Source of the DNA: CAYPYI01 sp964415085
Lineage (GTDB): Bacteria; Bacillota; Clostridia; Tissierellales; Tissierellaceae
Length of the DNA stretch: 20,716 nt
Direction: 5' to 3'
NCBI GenBank assembly: GCA_964415085.1
Contig: CAYPYI010000021.1
Location: forward strand, 1-20,716
A program made the position numbers and the translations under genes. Of the stretch, positions 1-7,639 are shown one piece after another. The notes under the pieces were generated by a model. It was given only the letters and a program-made list of their open reading frames with translations. It was not told the DNA's origin and searched no databases. Numbering within the stretch: position 1 is the stretch's first letter; each line of letters opens with the position of its first letter.

Positions 1-1
1 T

Positions 2-1192
2 TTATTACCAAATACAATTGACTCATATACAAGACAAAATAGATATGATGAATGTCAAGTTGGTATAGACGAATCAGAAAAAGCTGGAAGATCATTACTT
101 AATGGTTTCCCAGGGGTTAACCACGGAGTTAAAGGATGTAGACAAGTACTTGAAAGTGTTAACTTACCATTACAAGCTAGACACGGTACTCCAGACTCAA
201 GATTATTAGCTGAAATCATTCACGCTGGTGGATGGACTTCAAACGAAGGTGGAGGAATAAGCTATAACGTTCCTTATGCTAAATCAGTTTCAATTGAAAA
301 AACAATCTATGACTGGCAATATTGTGATAGACTTGTAGGATTCTATGAAGATCAAGGAATAAACATAAACAGAGAGCCATTTGGACCACTAACAGGAACT
401 TTAGTTCCACCATCAATTTCAAATGCTGTAGCGGTAATAGAAGCATTACTTGCAGCTGAACAAGGTGTTAAAAGTATAACTGTTGGATATGGACAATGTG
501 GTAACTTAGTTCAAGACGTTGCAGCTATAAGAGCGTTAGAAGAACAAACAGAAGAATATCTTCACAAATATGGATATAACGACTGTGTTGTAACAACTGT
601 ATTCCATCAATGGATGGGTGGATTCCCAGAAGACGAATCAAAAGCTTTTGGTGTAATTTCAGTAGGTTCAACTGCAGCAGCTTTAGCAGGAGCAACTAAA
701 GTAATAGTTAAAACTCCTCACGAAGCAATCGGTATACCAACTAAAGAAGCAAACGCAGCTGGTATAAAAGCAACAAAAATGACTCTTAACTTATTAAAAG
801 GTCAAAGATTACCAGATAGTAAAAAATTACAAGATGAAATCAACATAATAAAAGCAGAAACTGCTTGTATAGTTGAAGAATTATTTAAATTAGGTGGCGG
901 AGACTTAGCTGTAGGTGCAGTTAAAGGATTCGAAAGTGGAGCAATAGATATTCCATTTGGTCCATCACAATATAATATAGGTAAAATGATGCCTGCAAGA
1001 GATAACGAAGGTGCTGTAAGATTCTTAATGACAGGAAATCTACCATTCACTAAAGAATTAAAAGACTTCAATAAAGGAAAACTTGAAGAAAGAGGAAACT
1101 TTGAAGGACGTGAAGTTGATTTCCAAATGACTGTAGACGATATATTTGCTGTAGGAAGAGGAAACTTAATAGGAAGACCGGAGGGAAAATAA
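2..1192 (+). CDS. glmE: Glutamate mutase (methylaspartate mutase) epsilon subunit, 5'-truncated
   Basis: This is the catalytic large subunit of coenzyme B12-dependent glutamate mutase, which with the small B12-binding subunit rearranges L-glutamate to (2S,3S)-3-methylaspartate, the first step of mesaconate-pathway glutamate fermentation. The frame is open from base 2 and gives 396 residues to the TAA at 1190. The family is usually about 480-485 residues, so roughly the first 85-90 residues lie outside the window. The translation resembles known GlmE throughout, with blocks such as LPLQARHGTPDSRLL, AGGWTSNEGGGISYNVPYAK and EPFGPLTGTLVPPSISN. An internal ATG at 614 is not the start, because conserved family sequence continues upstream of it. 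The mal ribosome binding site sits inside the last codons, and mal starts 2 bases after the stop, so the two are translationally linked. The small subunit (glmS) and the reactivase are presumably upstream. The identification rests on recalled family sequence plus the mal neighbour. Confidence 0.95.
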   Translation, partial: LLPNTIDSYTRQNRYDECQVGIDESEKAGRSLLNGFPGVNHGVKGCRQVLESVNLPLQARHGTPDSRLLAEIIHAGGWTSNEGGGISYNVPYAKSVSIEKTIYDWQYCDRLVGFYEDQGININREPFGPLTGTLVPPSISNAVAVIEALLAAEQGVKSITVGYGQCGNLVQDVAAIRALEEQTEEYLHKYGYNDCVVTTVFHQWMGGFPEDESKAFGVISVGSTAAALAGATKVIVKTPHEAIGIPTKEANAAGIKATKMTLNLLKGQRLPDSKKLQDEINIIKAETACIVEELFKLGGGDLAVGAVKGFESGAIDIPFGPSQYNIGKMMPARDNEGAVRFLMTGNLPFTKELKDFNKGKLEERGNFEGREVDFQMTVDDIFAVGRGNLIGRPEGK

Positions 1193-1194
1193 TT

Positions 1195-2436
1195 ATGAAA
1201 ATAGTTGATATAGTTTGTTCAGAAGGTAAAACAGGATTTTATTTTGACGACCAAAAAGCAATAAAAATGGGAGCAGGACATGATGGAATGTTCTATCAAG
1301 GAGAAGCTGTAACTGAAGGATTTAGTTCAATCAGACAAGCTGGAGAAAGTATTTCAGTATTAGTAATATTAGAAGACGGAACAATAGCTCACGGAGACTG
1401 TGCAGCTGTACAATACTCAGGAGCTGGCGGAAGAGATCCATTATTCTTAGCTCAAGACTTTATTCCACTAATTGAAGGTGAAATCAAAGATCATTTAGTA
1501 GGAAAAGATGTTGAAGAATTCAGACCATTAGCAGAAGAAATAGATCAAATGCACATTGATGGAAAAAAATTACACACAGCTATTAGATACGGTGTAACTC
1601 AAGCATTATTAGATGCAGCTGCAAAAGCTAACAGAGTTACTATGGCTGAAATAGTTCAAAAAGAATATAACACAGGAATTGAATTATCAAGAATTCCAAT
1701 TTTCACTCAATCAGGTGATGATAGATATATGAACGCTGATAAAATGATAATCAAAGGTGCAGACGTATTACCTCACGGATTATTTAACAGTGTTGAAGAA
1801 AAATTAGGATTAAAAGGTGAAAAATTATTAGCTTATGTTGAATGGTTAAGAGAAAGAGTACTTAACAACAGAACTGATGAAAACTACAACCCTACATTCC
1901 ACATTGACGTTTATGGTACAATCGGAGATTTATTCGAAAATGACATAAAAGTTATGACTGAATATTTAGGAACATTAGAAGAAGCTGCTAAACCATTTAA
2001 ATTAAGAATTGAAGGACCAATGGACGTTGGTAATAGACAAGGACAAATGGAAGCTATGAGAGATTTAAGAGCTAGCTTAGAAGAAGCAGGAATATCTGTA
2101 GAGCTAGTAGCAGACGAATGGTGTAATACTTTAGAAGATGTTAAATTTTTCGCTGAAAATAAAGCAGGACACATGATTCAAGTTAAAACTCCAGACTTAG
2201 GAGGAGTTAATAATACTATAGAAGCATTATTATTCTGTAATGAAGTAGGAGTAGGTTCATATTCAGGAGGAACTTGTAACGAAACAAACAGAAGTGCTGA
2301 AGTATGTGTAAACATAGCTATGGCATGTGGAGCTAGCCAAATGTTAGCTAAAACAGGAATGGGTGTTGACGAAGGTATAATGATAGTTAACAATGAAATG
2401 AATAGAACTTTAGCATTAGCTAATAGAAGAAAATAA
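1195..2436 (+). CDS. mal: Methylaspartate ammonia-lyase
   Basis: The enzyme removes ammonia from (2S,3S)-3-methylaspartate to give mesaconate, the second step of the pathway. It belongs to the enolase superfamily and needs Mg2+ and K+. At 413 residues it has the same length as the Clostridium tetanomorphum enzyme, and the known functional residues fall at the same numbers: His194 (DVLPHGL), Mg ligands Asp238 (FHIDVYG), Glu273 (RIEGPMD) and Asp307 (VADEWCN), and catalytic Lys331 (QVKTPDLGG). The N-terminal capping domain and the C-terminal barrel motifs (GGTCNETNRSAEV, KTGMGVDEG) are present, so it is predicted to be active. The ATG at 1195 follows a GGAGGG site located in the end of glmE. A 61-base gap separates it from the hydratase alpha gene. 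Confidence 0.97.
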   Translation: MKIVDIVCSEGKTGFYFDDQKAIKMGAGHDGMFYQGEAVTEGFSSIRQAGESISVLVILEDGTIAHGDCAAVQYSGAGGRDPLFLAQDFIPLIEGEIKDHLVGKDVEEFRPLAEEIDQMHIDGKKLHTAIRYGVTQALLDAAAKANRVTMAEIVQKEYNTGIELSRIPIFTQSGDDRYMNADKMIIKGADVLPHGLFNSVEEKLGLKGEKLLAYVEWLRERVLNNRTDENYNPTFHIDVYGTIGDLFENDIKVMTEYLGTLEEAAKPFKLRIEGPMDVGNRQGQMEAMRDLRASLEEAGISVELVADEWCNTLEDVKFFAENKAGHMIQVKTPDLGGVNNTIEALLFCNEVGVGSYSGGTCNETNRSAEVCVNIAMACGASQMLAKTGMGVDEGIMIVNNEMNRTLALANRRK

Positions 2437-2497
2437 TTTAGCTAAATAAGAGGAAAATTGATACTACATTGTAATAGTCAAAAAGGGTGGTTAGACG

Positions 2498-3340
2498 ATG
2501 AGACAAATTGATGCAAATTTAATTACTAAAGAGGTAAGAAGAATGGCTATAGAAGCTAATTACTTTTTACCAGATGATGTTCAAAAGAGATTAGAAGAAT
2601 CCAGAGATGGAGAAGGCTGGGAACTTGCAGCATCAACAATAGATAAAATTGTACAAAATGCTAATATTGCTAGAACTGAAGAAGTTCCAATGTGTCAAGA
2701 TACAGGTATGCTAGTAGTATTTGTTGAAATAGGACAAGATGTTCAAATCGTAAATGGTTATATAGAAGATGCTATAAACCAAGGAATTAGAGAAGGATAT
2801 GAAGACGGATATTTAAGAAAATCAGTTGTTAAAGATCCTTTAGATAGAGTAAATACAAAAGATAATACACCAGGAATAATTCACTATGAAATAGTTCCAG
2901 GAGATTCACTTAAAATTACAGTTGCGCCAAAAGGATTTGGTTCAGAAAACATGTCAAGACTTACAATGTTAAAACCTGCTCAAGGTTTACAAGGTGTAAA
3001 AGACTTTATACTTGAAACTGTTGAATTAGCAGGACCAAACCCATGCCCTCCAATTGTAGTAGGAGTAGGTATAGGTGGAACATTTGAAAAAGCTGCATTT
3101 TTAGCTAAGAAATCATTAATGAGAGACTTAGATAGCTATTCAGAGAATCCATACTATGCTGACTTAGAAAAAGAACTGTTAGAAGAAATTAACGAGCTAG
3201 GAATAGGACCTCAAGGATTTGGTGGAAAAACTACAGCACTTAAAGTGCAAATAGAAACATATCCAACTCATATTGCAGGATTACCAGTAGCCGTTAATAT
3301 TCAATGTCATGCAACAAGACATAAACAAGTTATTCTATAG
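2498..3340 (+). CDS. Class I Fe-S hydratase alpha subunit (mesaconase / fumarase family)
   Basis: This is the alpha (N-terminal domain) half of a two-subunit class I [4Fe-4S] hydro-lyase of the FumA/TtdA family, 280 residues. Three cysteines in the right contexts should hold the cluster: Cys66 (PMCQDTGM), Cys183 (GPNPCPPIVVGVGIGG) and Cys270 (IQCHATRH). GPQGFGGKTTAL is also typical. The family includes fumarase, L-tartrate dehydratase and mesaconase. Lying directly after mal, the expected reaction is hydration of mesaconate to (S)-citramalate. Class I hydratases are known to accept both fumarate and mesaconate, so it may also hydrate the fumarate made by AspA further down the operon. The start is preceded by an AGGGTGG site. 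The beta subunit follows after 12 bases. The family assignment is firm; the substrate is inferred from context. Confidence 0.92.
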   Translation: MRQIDANLITKEVRRMAIEANYFLPDDVQKRLEESRDGEGWELAASTIDKIVQNANIARTEEVPMCQDTGMLVVFVEIGQDVQIVNGYIEDAINQGIREGYEDGYLRKSVVKDPLDRVNTKDNTPGIIHYEIVPGDSLKITVAPKGFGSENMSRLTMLKPAQGLQGVKDFILETVELAGPNPCPPIVVGVGIGGTFEKAAFLAKKSLMRDLDSYSENPYYADLEKELLEEINELGIGPQGFGGKTTALKVQIETYPTHIAGLPVAVNIQCHATRHKQVIL

Positions 3341-3352
3341 GAGGGGTAAATA

Positions 3353-3913
3353 ATGAAAATCACATTAAATACACCTGTAACAGCTGAAGATTTAAAAGAC
3401 TTAAGAGCAGGTGATGATGTATATATAACAGGATATGTATACACAGCAAGAGATGCTGCGCATGCTAGATTAGTAGAATTATTAGAACAAGGTAAAGAAT
3501 TACCAGTAGATTTAGAAGGTGCTATTATATACTATGTAGGACCAGCACCAGCAAAACCAGGTCAACCATTAGGATCAGCAGGTCCAACTACAAGTTACAG
3601 AATGGACTCTTATGCACCAGCACTTATGGATCAAGGCTTAAGAGGAATGATAGGTAAAGGTAGAAGGGATCAAACTGTTAAAGACAAAATAGTAGAAACA
3701 GGCTCAGTATATTTCGCTGCAATCGGAGGCGCTGCTGCTTTAATAGCAAAAGCTGTAAAATCAGCTGAGATAGTTGCTTATGAAGATTTAGGTGCAGAAG
3801 CTATAAGAAAACTTTATGTAGAAGACTTACCAGTTACAGTTATTAACGACGCTCACGGTAATGATCTATATGAAGAAGGAAGAGAGGAATATTTAAAATG
3901 GGCGGAAAAGTAG
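3353..3913 (+). CDS. Class I Fe-S hydratase beta subunit (mesaconase / fumarase family)
   Basis: This is the beta (C-terminal domain) partner of the preceding alpha subunit, 186 residues, the usual size for FumB/TtdB-type beta chains. Seen motifs are LRAGDDVYITGYVYTARDAA near the start, YYVGPAPAKPGQPLGSAGPT in the middle (the substrate-binding loop region), GMIGKGRR, and AAIGGAAALIAKAVKS followed by YEDLGAEAIRKLYVEDLPV. These match the swivelling beta domain that closes over the cluster-bound substrate. The role is hydration of mesaconate to (S)-citramalate, inferred from the mal and citramalate-lyase-type neighbours. A strong AGGAGGGG site lies before the ATG. Its last 16 bases overlap the start of citD in another frame, which implies coupled translation. 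Confidence 0.92.
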   Translation: MKITLNTPVTAEDLKDLRAGDDVYITGYVYTARDAAHARLVELLEQGKELPVDLEGAIIYYVGPAPAKPGQPLGSAGPTTSYRMDSYAPALMDQGLRGMIGKGRRDQTVKDKIVETGSVYFAAIGGAAALIAKAVKSAEIVAYEDLGAEAIRKLYVEDLPVTVINDAHGNDLYEEGREEYLKWAEK

Positions 3914-4188
3914 AAATAAACAAAATGGCCACAGCAGGAACTGTTGAGTCAAATGATATCATGATTATGTTATCAAAAGGCGATGGCGATATTGAAATAG
4001 AACTTGAAAGTGTTGTTGAACAACAATACGGAGAAAGTATAAAAGATGTTATACATGAAACTTTAGTTGAATGTGGAGTTGAAAATGCAAAAGTAATCGC
4101 AAGAGATAAAGGTGCATTAGATTTTACAATTAAAGCAAGAGTTAAAGCATGTGTAGCTAGAGGAAGTGGTGATATAGATGAATTATAG
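3898..4188 (+). CDS. citD: Citrate/citramalate lyase gamma subunit (acyl carrier protein)
   Basis: This is the small acyl carrier protein of the citrate-lyase-type complex, 96 residues, close to the family's usual 95-100. It carries the 2'-(5''-phosphoribosyl)-3'-dephospho-CoA prosthetic arm, to which acetyl and then citramalyl or citryl groups are bound. The N-terminal TAGTVESNDIMI block matches the CitD prosthetic-group site, so Ser18 is the predicted attachment residue. In a mesaconate-pathway operon the complex is expected to be citramalate lyase, which is known in C. tetanomorphum to share the citrate lyase architecture. The start at 3898 is supported by an AGAGGA site inside the hydratase beta gene. 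It overlaps that gene by 16 bases and citE by 11 bases. The genes for making and attaching the prosthetic group (citG, citX) are not in the window. Confidence 0.92.
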   Translation: MGGKVEINKMATAGTVESNDIMIMLSKGDGDIEIELESVVEQQYGESIKDVIHETLVECGVENAKVIARDKGALDFTIKARVKACVARGSGDIDEL

Positions 4189-5041
4189 AACACTACTATT
4201 CATCCCAGGTAACAATCCTGGGATGCTATTAAACTCTGATATACTAGGTGCAGATGGAGTTATCATCGACCTTGAAGATGCTGTACAAATTAATGAAAAG
4301 GATACAGGTAGATTATTAGTAAAAGAATATTTAGAAACATTTACTGAAAGAACTACTGATGTTTTCGTAAGAATAAATCCTTTAGATAGTCCTTATTTCT
4401 ATGATGATTTAGATGCGATTAAAGACCTTGATATTAAGGGAATAGTACTTCCAAAATCATGTGTAGAATCCATGACTGCTTTAGATAAGTATTTAAAAGA
4501 AAATTCATTAGATTTTGATGTTATAGCTTTACTAGAAACAGCAATAGGAATTGAAGAAGCAAGGGATGTTGCAGTTACTTCAGATCAAGTAATTGGTCTA
4601 TTCTTAGGAGCTGAGGATTTAACATTAGATTTAGGTGCTATAAGAACTAAAGAATCAGAAGAAATTGCATATGCTAGAGCTAGAATTATAACAGCTGCTA
4701 AATCAGCAGGAATTCAAGCTATAGACACACCATTTACAGATACTGATGATATAGAAGGATTAATTAAAGATACTCATAACGCAAAAGGATTAGGTATGAC
4801 AGGAAAAACTGCTATAAGTCCAAGACACGTTAGTGAAATCAATAAGGCATTCTCACCATCAGAAGCTGATATAAACTATGCATTTAGAGTTATAGATGGG
4901 GTAAAAGAAGCTAATGAAAAAGGTTTAGGTGCTTTCTCAATAGATGGTAAAATGATTGATAGACCTATAATCTTAAGAGCATTAAATACACTAAAGTTAA
5001 GTGGAAATTATGAGGAGGAATATGATGAATTACTTAAATAG
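4178..5041 (+). CDS. citE: Citrate/citramalate lyase beta subunit (citramalyl-ACP lyase)
   Basis: CitE is the C-C cleaving subunit, a TIM-barrel of the HpcH/HpaI/CitE family. Citrate lyase cleaves citryl-ACP to oxaloacetate plus acetyl-ACP. Here, by context, it should cleave (S)-citramalyl-ACP to pyruvate plus acetyl-ACP. It has 287 residues, normal for the family. The sequence shows the N-terminal RTLLFIPGNNPGML block, VIIDLEDAV, the arginine of VRINPLDSP (Arg65), and the Mg-binding glutamate and aspartate in IALLETAIG (Glu120) and GAEDLTLDLG (Asp147). The start overlaps the end of citD by 11 bases and its last 17 bases overlap citF. A GC-rich hairpin lies 24 bases into the gene and is listed separately. 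Subunit family is certain; citramalate as substrate is inferred. Confidence 0.92.
   Translation: MNYRTLLFIPGNNPGMLLNSDILGADGVIIDLEDAVQINEKDTGRLLVKEYLETFTERTTDVFVRINPLDSPYFYDDLDAIKDLDIKGIVLPKSCVESMTALDKYLKENSLDFDVIALLETAIGIEEARDVAVTSDQVIGLFLGAEDLTLDLGAIRTKESEEIAYARARIITAAKSAGIQAIDTPFTDTDDIEGLIKDTHNAKGLGMTGKTAISPRHVSEINKAFSPSEADINYAFRVIDGVKEANEKGLGAFSIDGKMIDRPIILRALNTLKLSGNYEEEYDELLK
4201..4225 (+). other. GC-rich 9-bp inverted repeat just inside citE
   Basis: CATCCCAGG at 4201-4209 is exactly complementary to CCTGGGATG at 4217-4225, with a 7-base loop. It encodes IPGNNPGM in CitE, using CCC and GGG codons where neighbouring genes nearly always use CCA and GGA. It starts 13 bases after the citD stop and has no T-run, so it is not a classical terminator. 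It may stabilise the 3' end of the citD message or slow citE translation, or it may be a chance product of the conserved Pro-Gly residues. Confidence 0.5.
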
Positions 5042-6506
5042 TACAGACTTAAGCACTGTAAAAGTTTTAGATAAATCAGAATATCCTTCTAAAAGCAAAG
5101 CTAGAGAAAAAGTGACAGAAGATATTAAAAAATTAATAGATGATTTAGGAATAAAAGATGGAGATAAAATTTCATTCCATCACCATTTAAGAAATGGAGA
5201 TAGAGTATTAGTACAAGTTATGAATGCTATTCATGAAAAAGGAATAAAAGACTTAACTATAGTAGCTAGCTCACTTTTCCCAAGTCAAGAAGCTATTGTA
5301 CCAATGATACAAGATGGAACTATAACAAATATAGTAGCATCTTATATATCAGGCCCAATAGGAAAAGCAATTAGTAGAGGAGATTTAAAAGGAACTTTAC
5401 TAATGCAATCACATGGTGGTAGAGCAAGAGCTATTATAAATGGCGATGTTGAAATAGACTATGCTTTCGTAGCAGCTCCAAGTGCTGATAAAATGGGTAA
5501 TATTTCAGGAGTAAATGGAACTAACTCATGTGGTAGTTTAGGATATGCAATTGCAGATGCTGAAAATGCTGATGTTGTAATTGCTGTAACTGATTCAGTT
5601 GTTGAATATCCAAATTATCCAGCAGATATCACTGAAGATTATGTTGATTATGTGTTACTTTTAGAATCTATTGGCGAAAAAGAAGGAATAGTTTCAGGAA
5701 CTACTCAGGTTACTAAAGACCCAGTAGGACTTAATATAGCAAAAGATACTCTTAAAGTAATGGAAGCAACTGGCTTATTAAAAGACGGTTTAAGTTTCCA
5801 AACAGGTGCAGGTGGAATATCTCTAGCTGTAGCTGATTATTTAAGAGATTATATGATAGAAAATAATATAAAAGGAAGTTTCGCATCTGGTGGTATAACA
5901 GGATACTTAACAGGGATGTTAGAAGAGGGCTTATTTTCATCTCTATTTGATGTTCAATGTTTTGATTTAGAAGCAATTGAGTCATTAAAAAGAAATCCAA
6001 ACCATTTAAGAATGAGTGCTTCTTTATATGGTAATCCAGAAGTATCATCAGTTGTAGATAATCTTGATATTGTAATATTAGGAGCTACAGAAATAGATAC
6101 AAACTTCAACGTTAACGTAAGTACGGGAAGTGATGGAGTAATAATGGGTGGATCAGGTGGACACCAAGATACAGCTGCAGGAAGTAAGGTTTCTATAATT
6201 GTATCAAAATTATTCTCATCTAGAATACCATTAATAAAAGATAGAGTTGATGTTATAACAACTCCAGGAACTACTGTAGATATATTAGTTACTGAAAGAG
6301 GAATATGTGTTAACCCTCTAAGAACAGACTTACTTGAGAAATTTAAAGAAGCTAACTTAGAAACAGTTACAATTGAAGAATTAAAGGCATATTCTGAAAA
6401 AATGATGGGTAAACCAAAAGATATTAAGAAAACTGACAGAATTGTTGGATTATCTGAATATAGAGATGGATCCATTATAGATTATATTTATGCAGTAGAA
6501 GAATAA
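5025..6506 (+). CDS. citF: Citrate/citramalate lyase alpha subunit (acyl-ACP transferase)
   Basis: CitF is the CoA-transferase-type subunit that swaps acetyl-ACP for citramalyl-ACP (or citryl-ACP), releasing acetate. It has 493 residues from the chosen start, near the family's about 500-510. Diagnostic stretches include ISFHHHLRNGDRV near the N-terminus, LMQSHGGRARAIINGDVEID, ADKMGNISGVNGTNSCGSLG and GGSGGHQDTAAGSK. The open frame extends to a GTG at 5001, but a GAGGAGG site at 5012-5018 points to ATG codons at 5022 or 5025. The second has the better 6-base spacing and is used here. It overlaps citE by 17 bases, giving a chain of overlapping genes (beta hydratase, citD, citE, citF) that should be co-translated in fixed ratio. 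A hairpin follows the stop. Confidence 0.93.
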   Translation: MNYLNSTDLSTVKVLDKSEYPSKSKAREKVTEDIKKLIDDLGIKDGDKISFHHHLRNGDRVLVQVMNAIHEKGIKDLTIVASSLFPSQEAIVPMIQDGTITNIVASYISGPIGKAISRGDLKGTLLMQSHGGRARAIINGDVEIDYAFVAAPSADKMGNISGVNGTNSCGSLGYAIADAENADVVIAVTDSVVEYPNYPADITEDYVDYVLLLESIGEKEGIVSGTTQVTKDPVGLNIAKDTLKVMEATGLLKDGLSFQTGAGGISLAVADYLRDYMIENNIKGSFASGGITGYLTGMLEEGLFSSLFDVQCFDLEAIESLKRNPNHLRMSASLYGNPEVSSVVDNLDIVILGATEIDTNFNVNVSTGSDGVIMGGSGGHQDTAAGSKVSIIVSKLFSSRIPLIKDRVDVITTPGTTVDILVTERGICVNPLRTDLLEKFKEANLETVTIEELKAYSEKMMGKPKDIKKTDRIVGLSEYRDGSIIDYIYAVEE

Positions 6507-6518
6507 TATAAAAATTAA

Positions 6519-6547
6519 AAAGAGTTGCTTTTAAAGCAACTCTTTAT
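6519..6547 (+). terminator. Hairpin between citF and citC (weak or partial terminator)
   Basis: A 12-bp perfect stem pairs AAAGAGTTGCTT (6519-6530) with AAGCAACTCTTT (6534-6545), with a very short loop. The following T-tract is weak (TTTATTC). It sits between lyase genes and the ligase gene on the same strand, so it could end part of the transcripts and lower citC and aspA expression relative to the lyase. Confidence 0.6.
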
Positions 6548-6579
6548 TCACCTATAATACTTATTAAGAGGGAGATATT

Positions 6580-7605
6580 ATGTTTTTTAGTGATGAAATA
6601 ATAAAAAGGAATAAAAACGATGTAGCTCAAATTACTAAGTTTTTAGATAGTTATGACGTTAAATATGATTTTCCTGAAAAAACATTTGTAATAAGAGATA
6701 AGGGTGAAATCATTGCAACAGGATCAGTAGATGGAAACATACTAAAATACTTTTTTGCTAAAGAAGAGTACAAAGGCCAAGGCCTTATGATGATTATATA
6801 TAATTCACTTTTAAATTATTTAGTTCAAAATGGAAGAGATTCATTTTTTGTATTCACAAAGCCAAAAAATAAGAATATTTTTGAGTCTTTAGGACTTAAA
6901 GAAGTTCATGAAACAGATAAAGTAGCTTTGTTTGAAGGTGGTTTTTATAACTATAAACAATGGATTGATAAAGTTAATAAAATAATAGGACCCAAAATTG
7001 ACGGTAAAACAAGAGGATCTATAATAATGAACTGCAATCCGATGACTCTAGGACATAAATATTTAATAGAAACAGCAAGTAATGATGTAGATGAATTAGT
7101 TATTTTCTTAGTTGAAGAAGATAAGTCTGTATTTCCCTTTAAAGATCGTTTTGAAATTGTGAAAAATGAGGTTGAACAATTTCAAAATGTAACAGTAATA
7201 CCAGGTGGTGCATATATCATATCGCAAGGGACATTTCCAACATATTTCTTAAAAGAAAAAGATGATATGTTAAAGGTATATACAGATTTAGATGGTAGTA
7301 TTTTTGCAGAAAAAATTGCTAAAGATTTAAAAATTGATAAAAGATTTTTAGGTACAGAACCAACAGATGAAGTAACTTTACAATATAATAATTCTTTAAA
7401 GGAAATTCTAAGTAGAAATAACATAGAAGTAGATGTTATCGAAAGGAAAAAATTAGGTAATAATATAATAAGTGCGTCGCATGTAAGAAGTTTATTAAAA
7501 AAAGGGGAAGTTGAACAAGCCAAACAATTTTTACCAAAAAGTACTATAGACTACTTAGATTCAGAGCGAGGCCAAAAAATTATTCACATAATAAAGCAGT
7601 GTTAG
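6580..7605 (+). CDS. citC: [Citrate (pro-3S)-lyase] ligase-type acetate:ACP ligase
   Basis: CitC activates the lyase by ATP-dependent acetylation of the thiol on the CitD prosthetic arm, which turns the inactive thiol form into the working acetyl form. It has 341 residues, normal for the family. The N-terminal part (about residues 1-125) is an acetyltransferase-like GNAT domain with EEYKGQGLMMIIYNSLL. The C-terminal part is a nucleotidyltransferase domain with the adenylylation motif NPMTLGHKYL (153-162, a TxGH-type variant of HxGH) and IISASHVRSLL near residue 300, equivalent to the ISxTxxR motif. ATG follows GAGGGAG with 6-base spacing. In citrate fermenters citC usually precedes citDEF; here it follows citF after a hairpin. 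In this operon it should serve citramalate lyase. Confidence 0.93.
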   Translation: MFFSDEIIKRNKNDVAQITKFLDSYDVKYDFPEKTFVIRDKGEIIATGSVDGNILKYFFAKEEYKGQGLMMIIYNSLLNYLVQNGRDSFFVFTKPKNKNIFESLGLKEVHETDKVALFEGGFYNYKQWIDKVNKIIGPKIDGKTRGSIIMNCNPMTLGHKYLIETASNDVDELVIFLVEEDKSVFPFKDRFEIVKNEVEQFQNVTVIPGGAYIISQGTFPTYFLKEKDDMLKVYTDLDGSIFAEKIAKDLKIDKRFLGTEPTDEVTLQYNNSLKEILSRNNIEVDVIERKKLGNNIISASHVRSLLKKGEVEQAKQFLPKSTIDYLDSERGQKIIHIIKQC

Positions 7606-7639
7606 TAAAATAATAATATTTTAGGAGGCATGTTTAATT

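Noticed and set aside
1911..2393. Two minus-strand open frames inside mal
   Set aside because: They are shadows of mal, whose catalytic residues are all present on the plus strand.
3843..4193. A 116-codon minus-strand frame over citD
   Set aside because: Its translation is low-complexity Ser/Leu/Ile-rich and it lies opposite citD and the flanking gene ends, all clearly real.
5954..6475. A 173-codon open frame on the minus strand inside citF
   Set aside because: It is antisense to a well-conserved CitF sequence, has no ribosome binding site or family resemblance, and arises from the strand-wise codon bias of this AT-rich genome.
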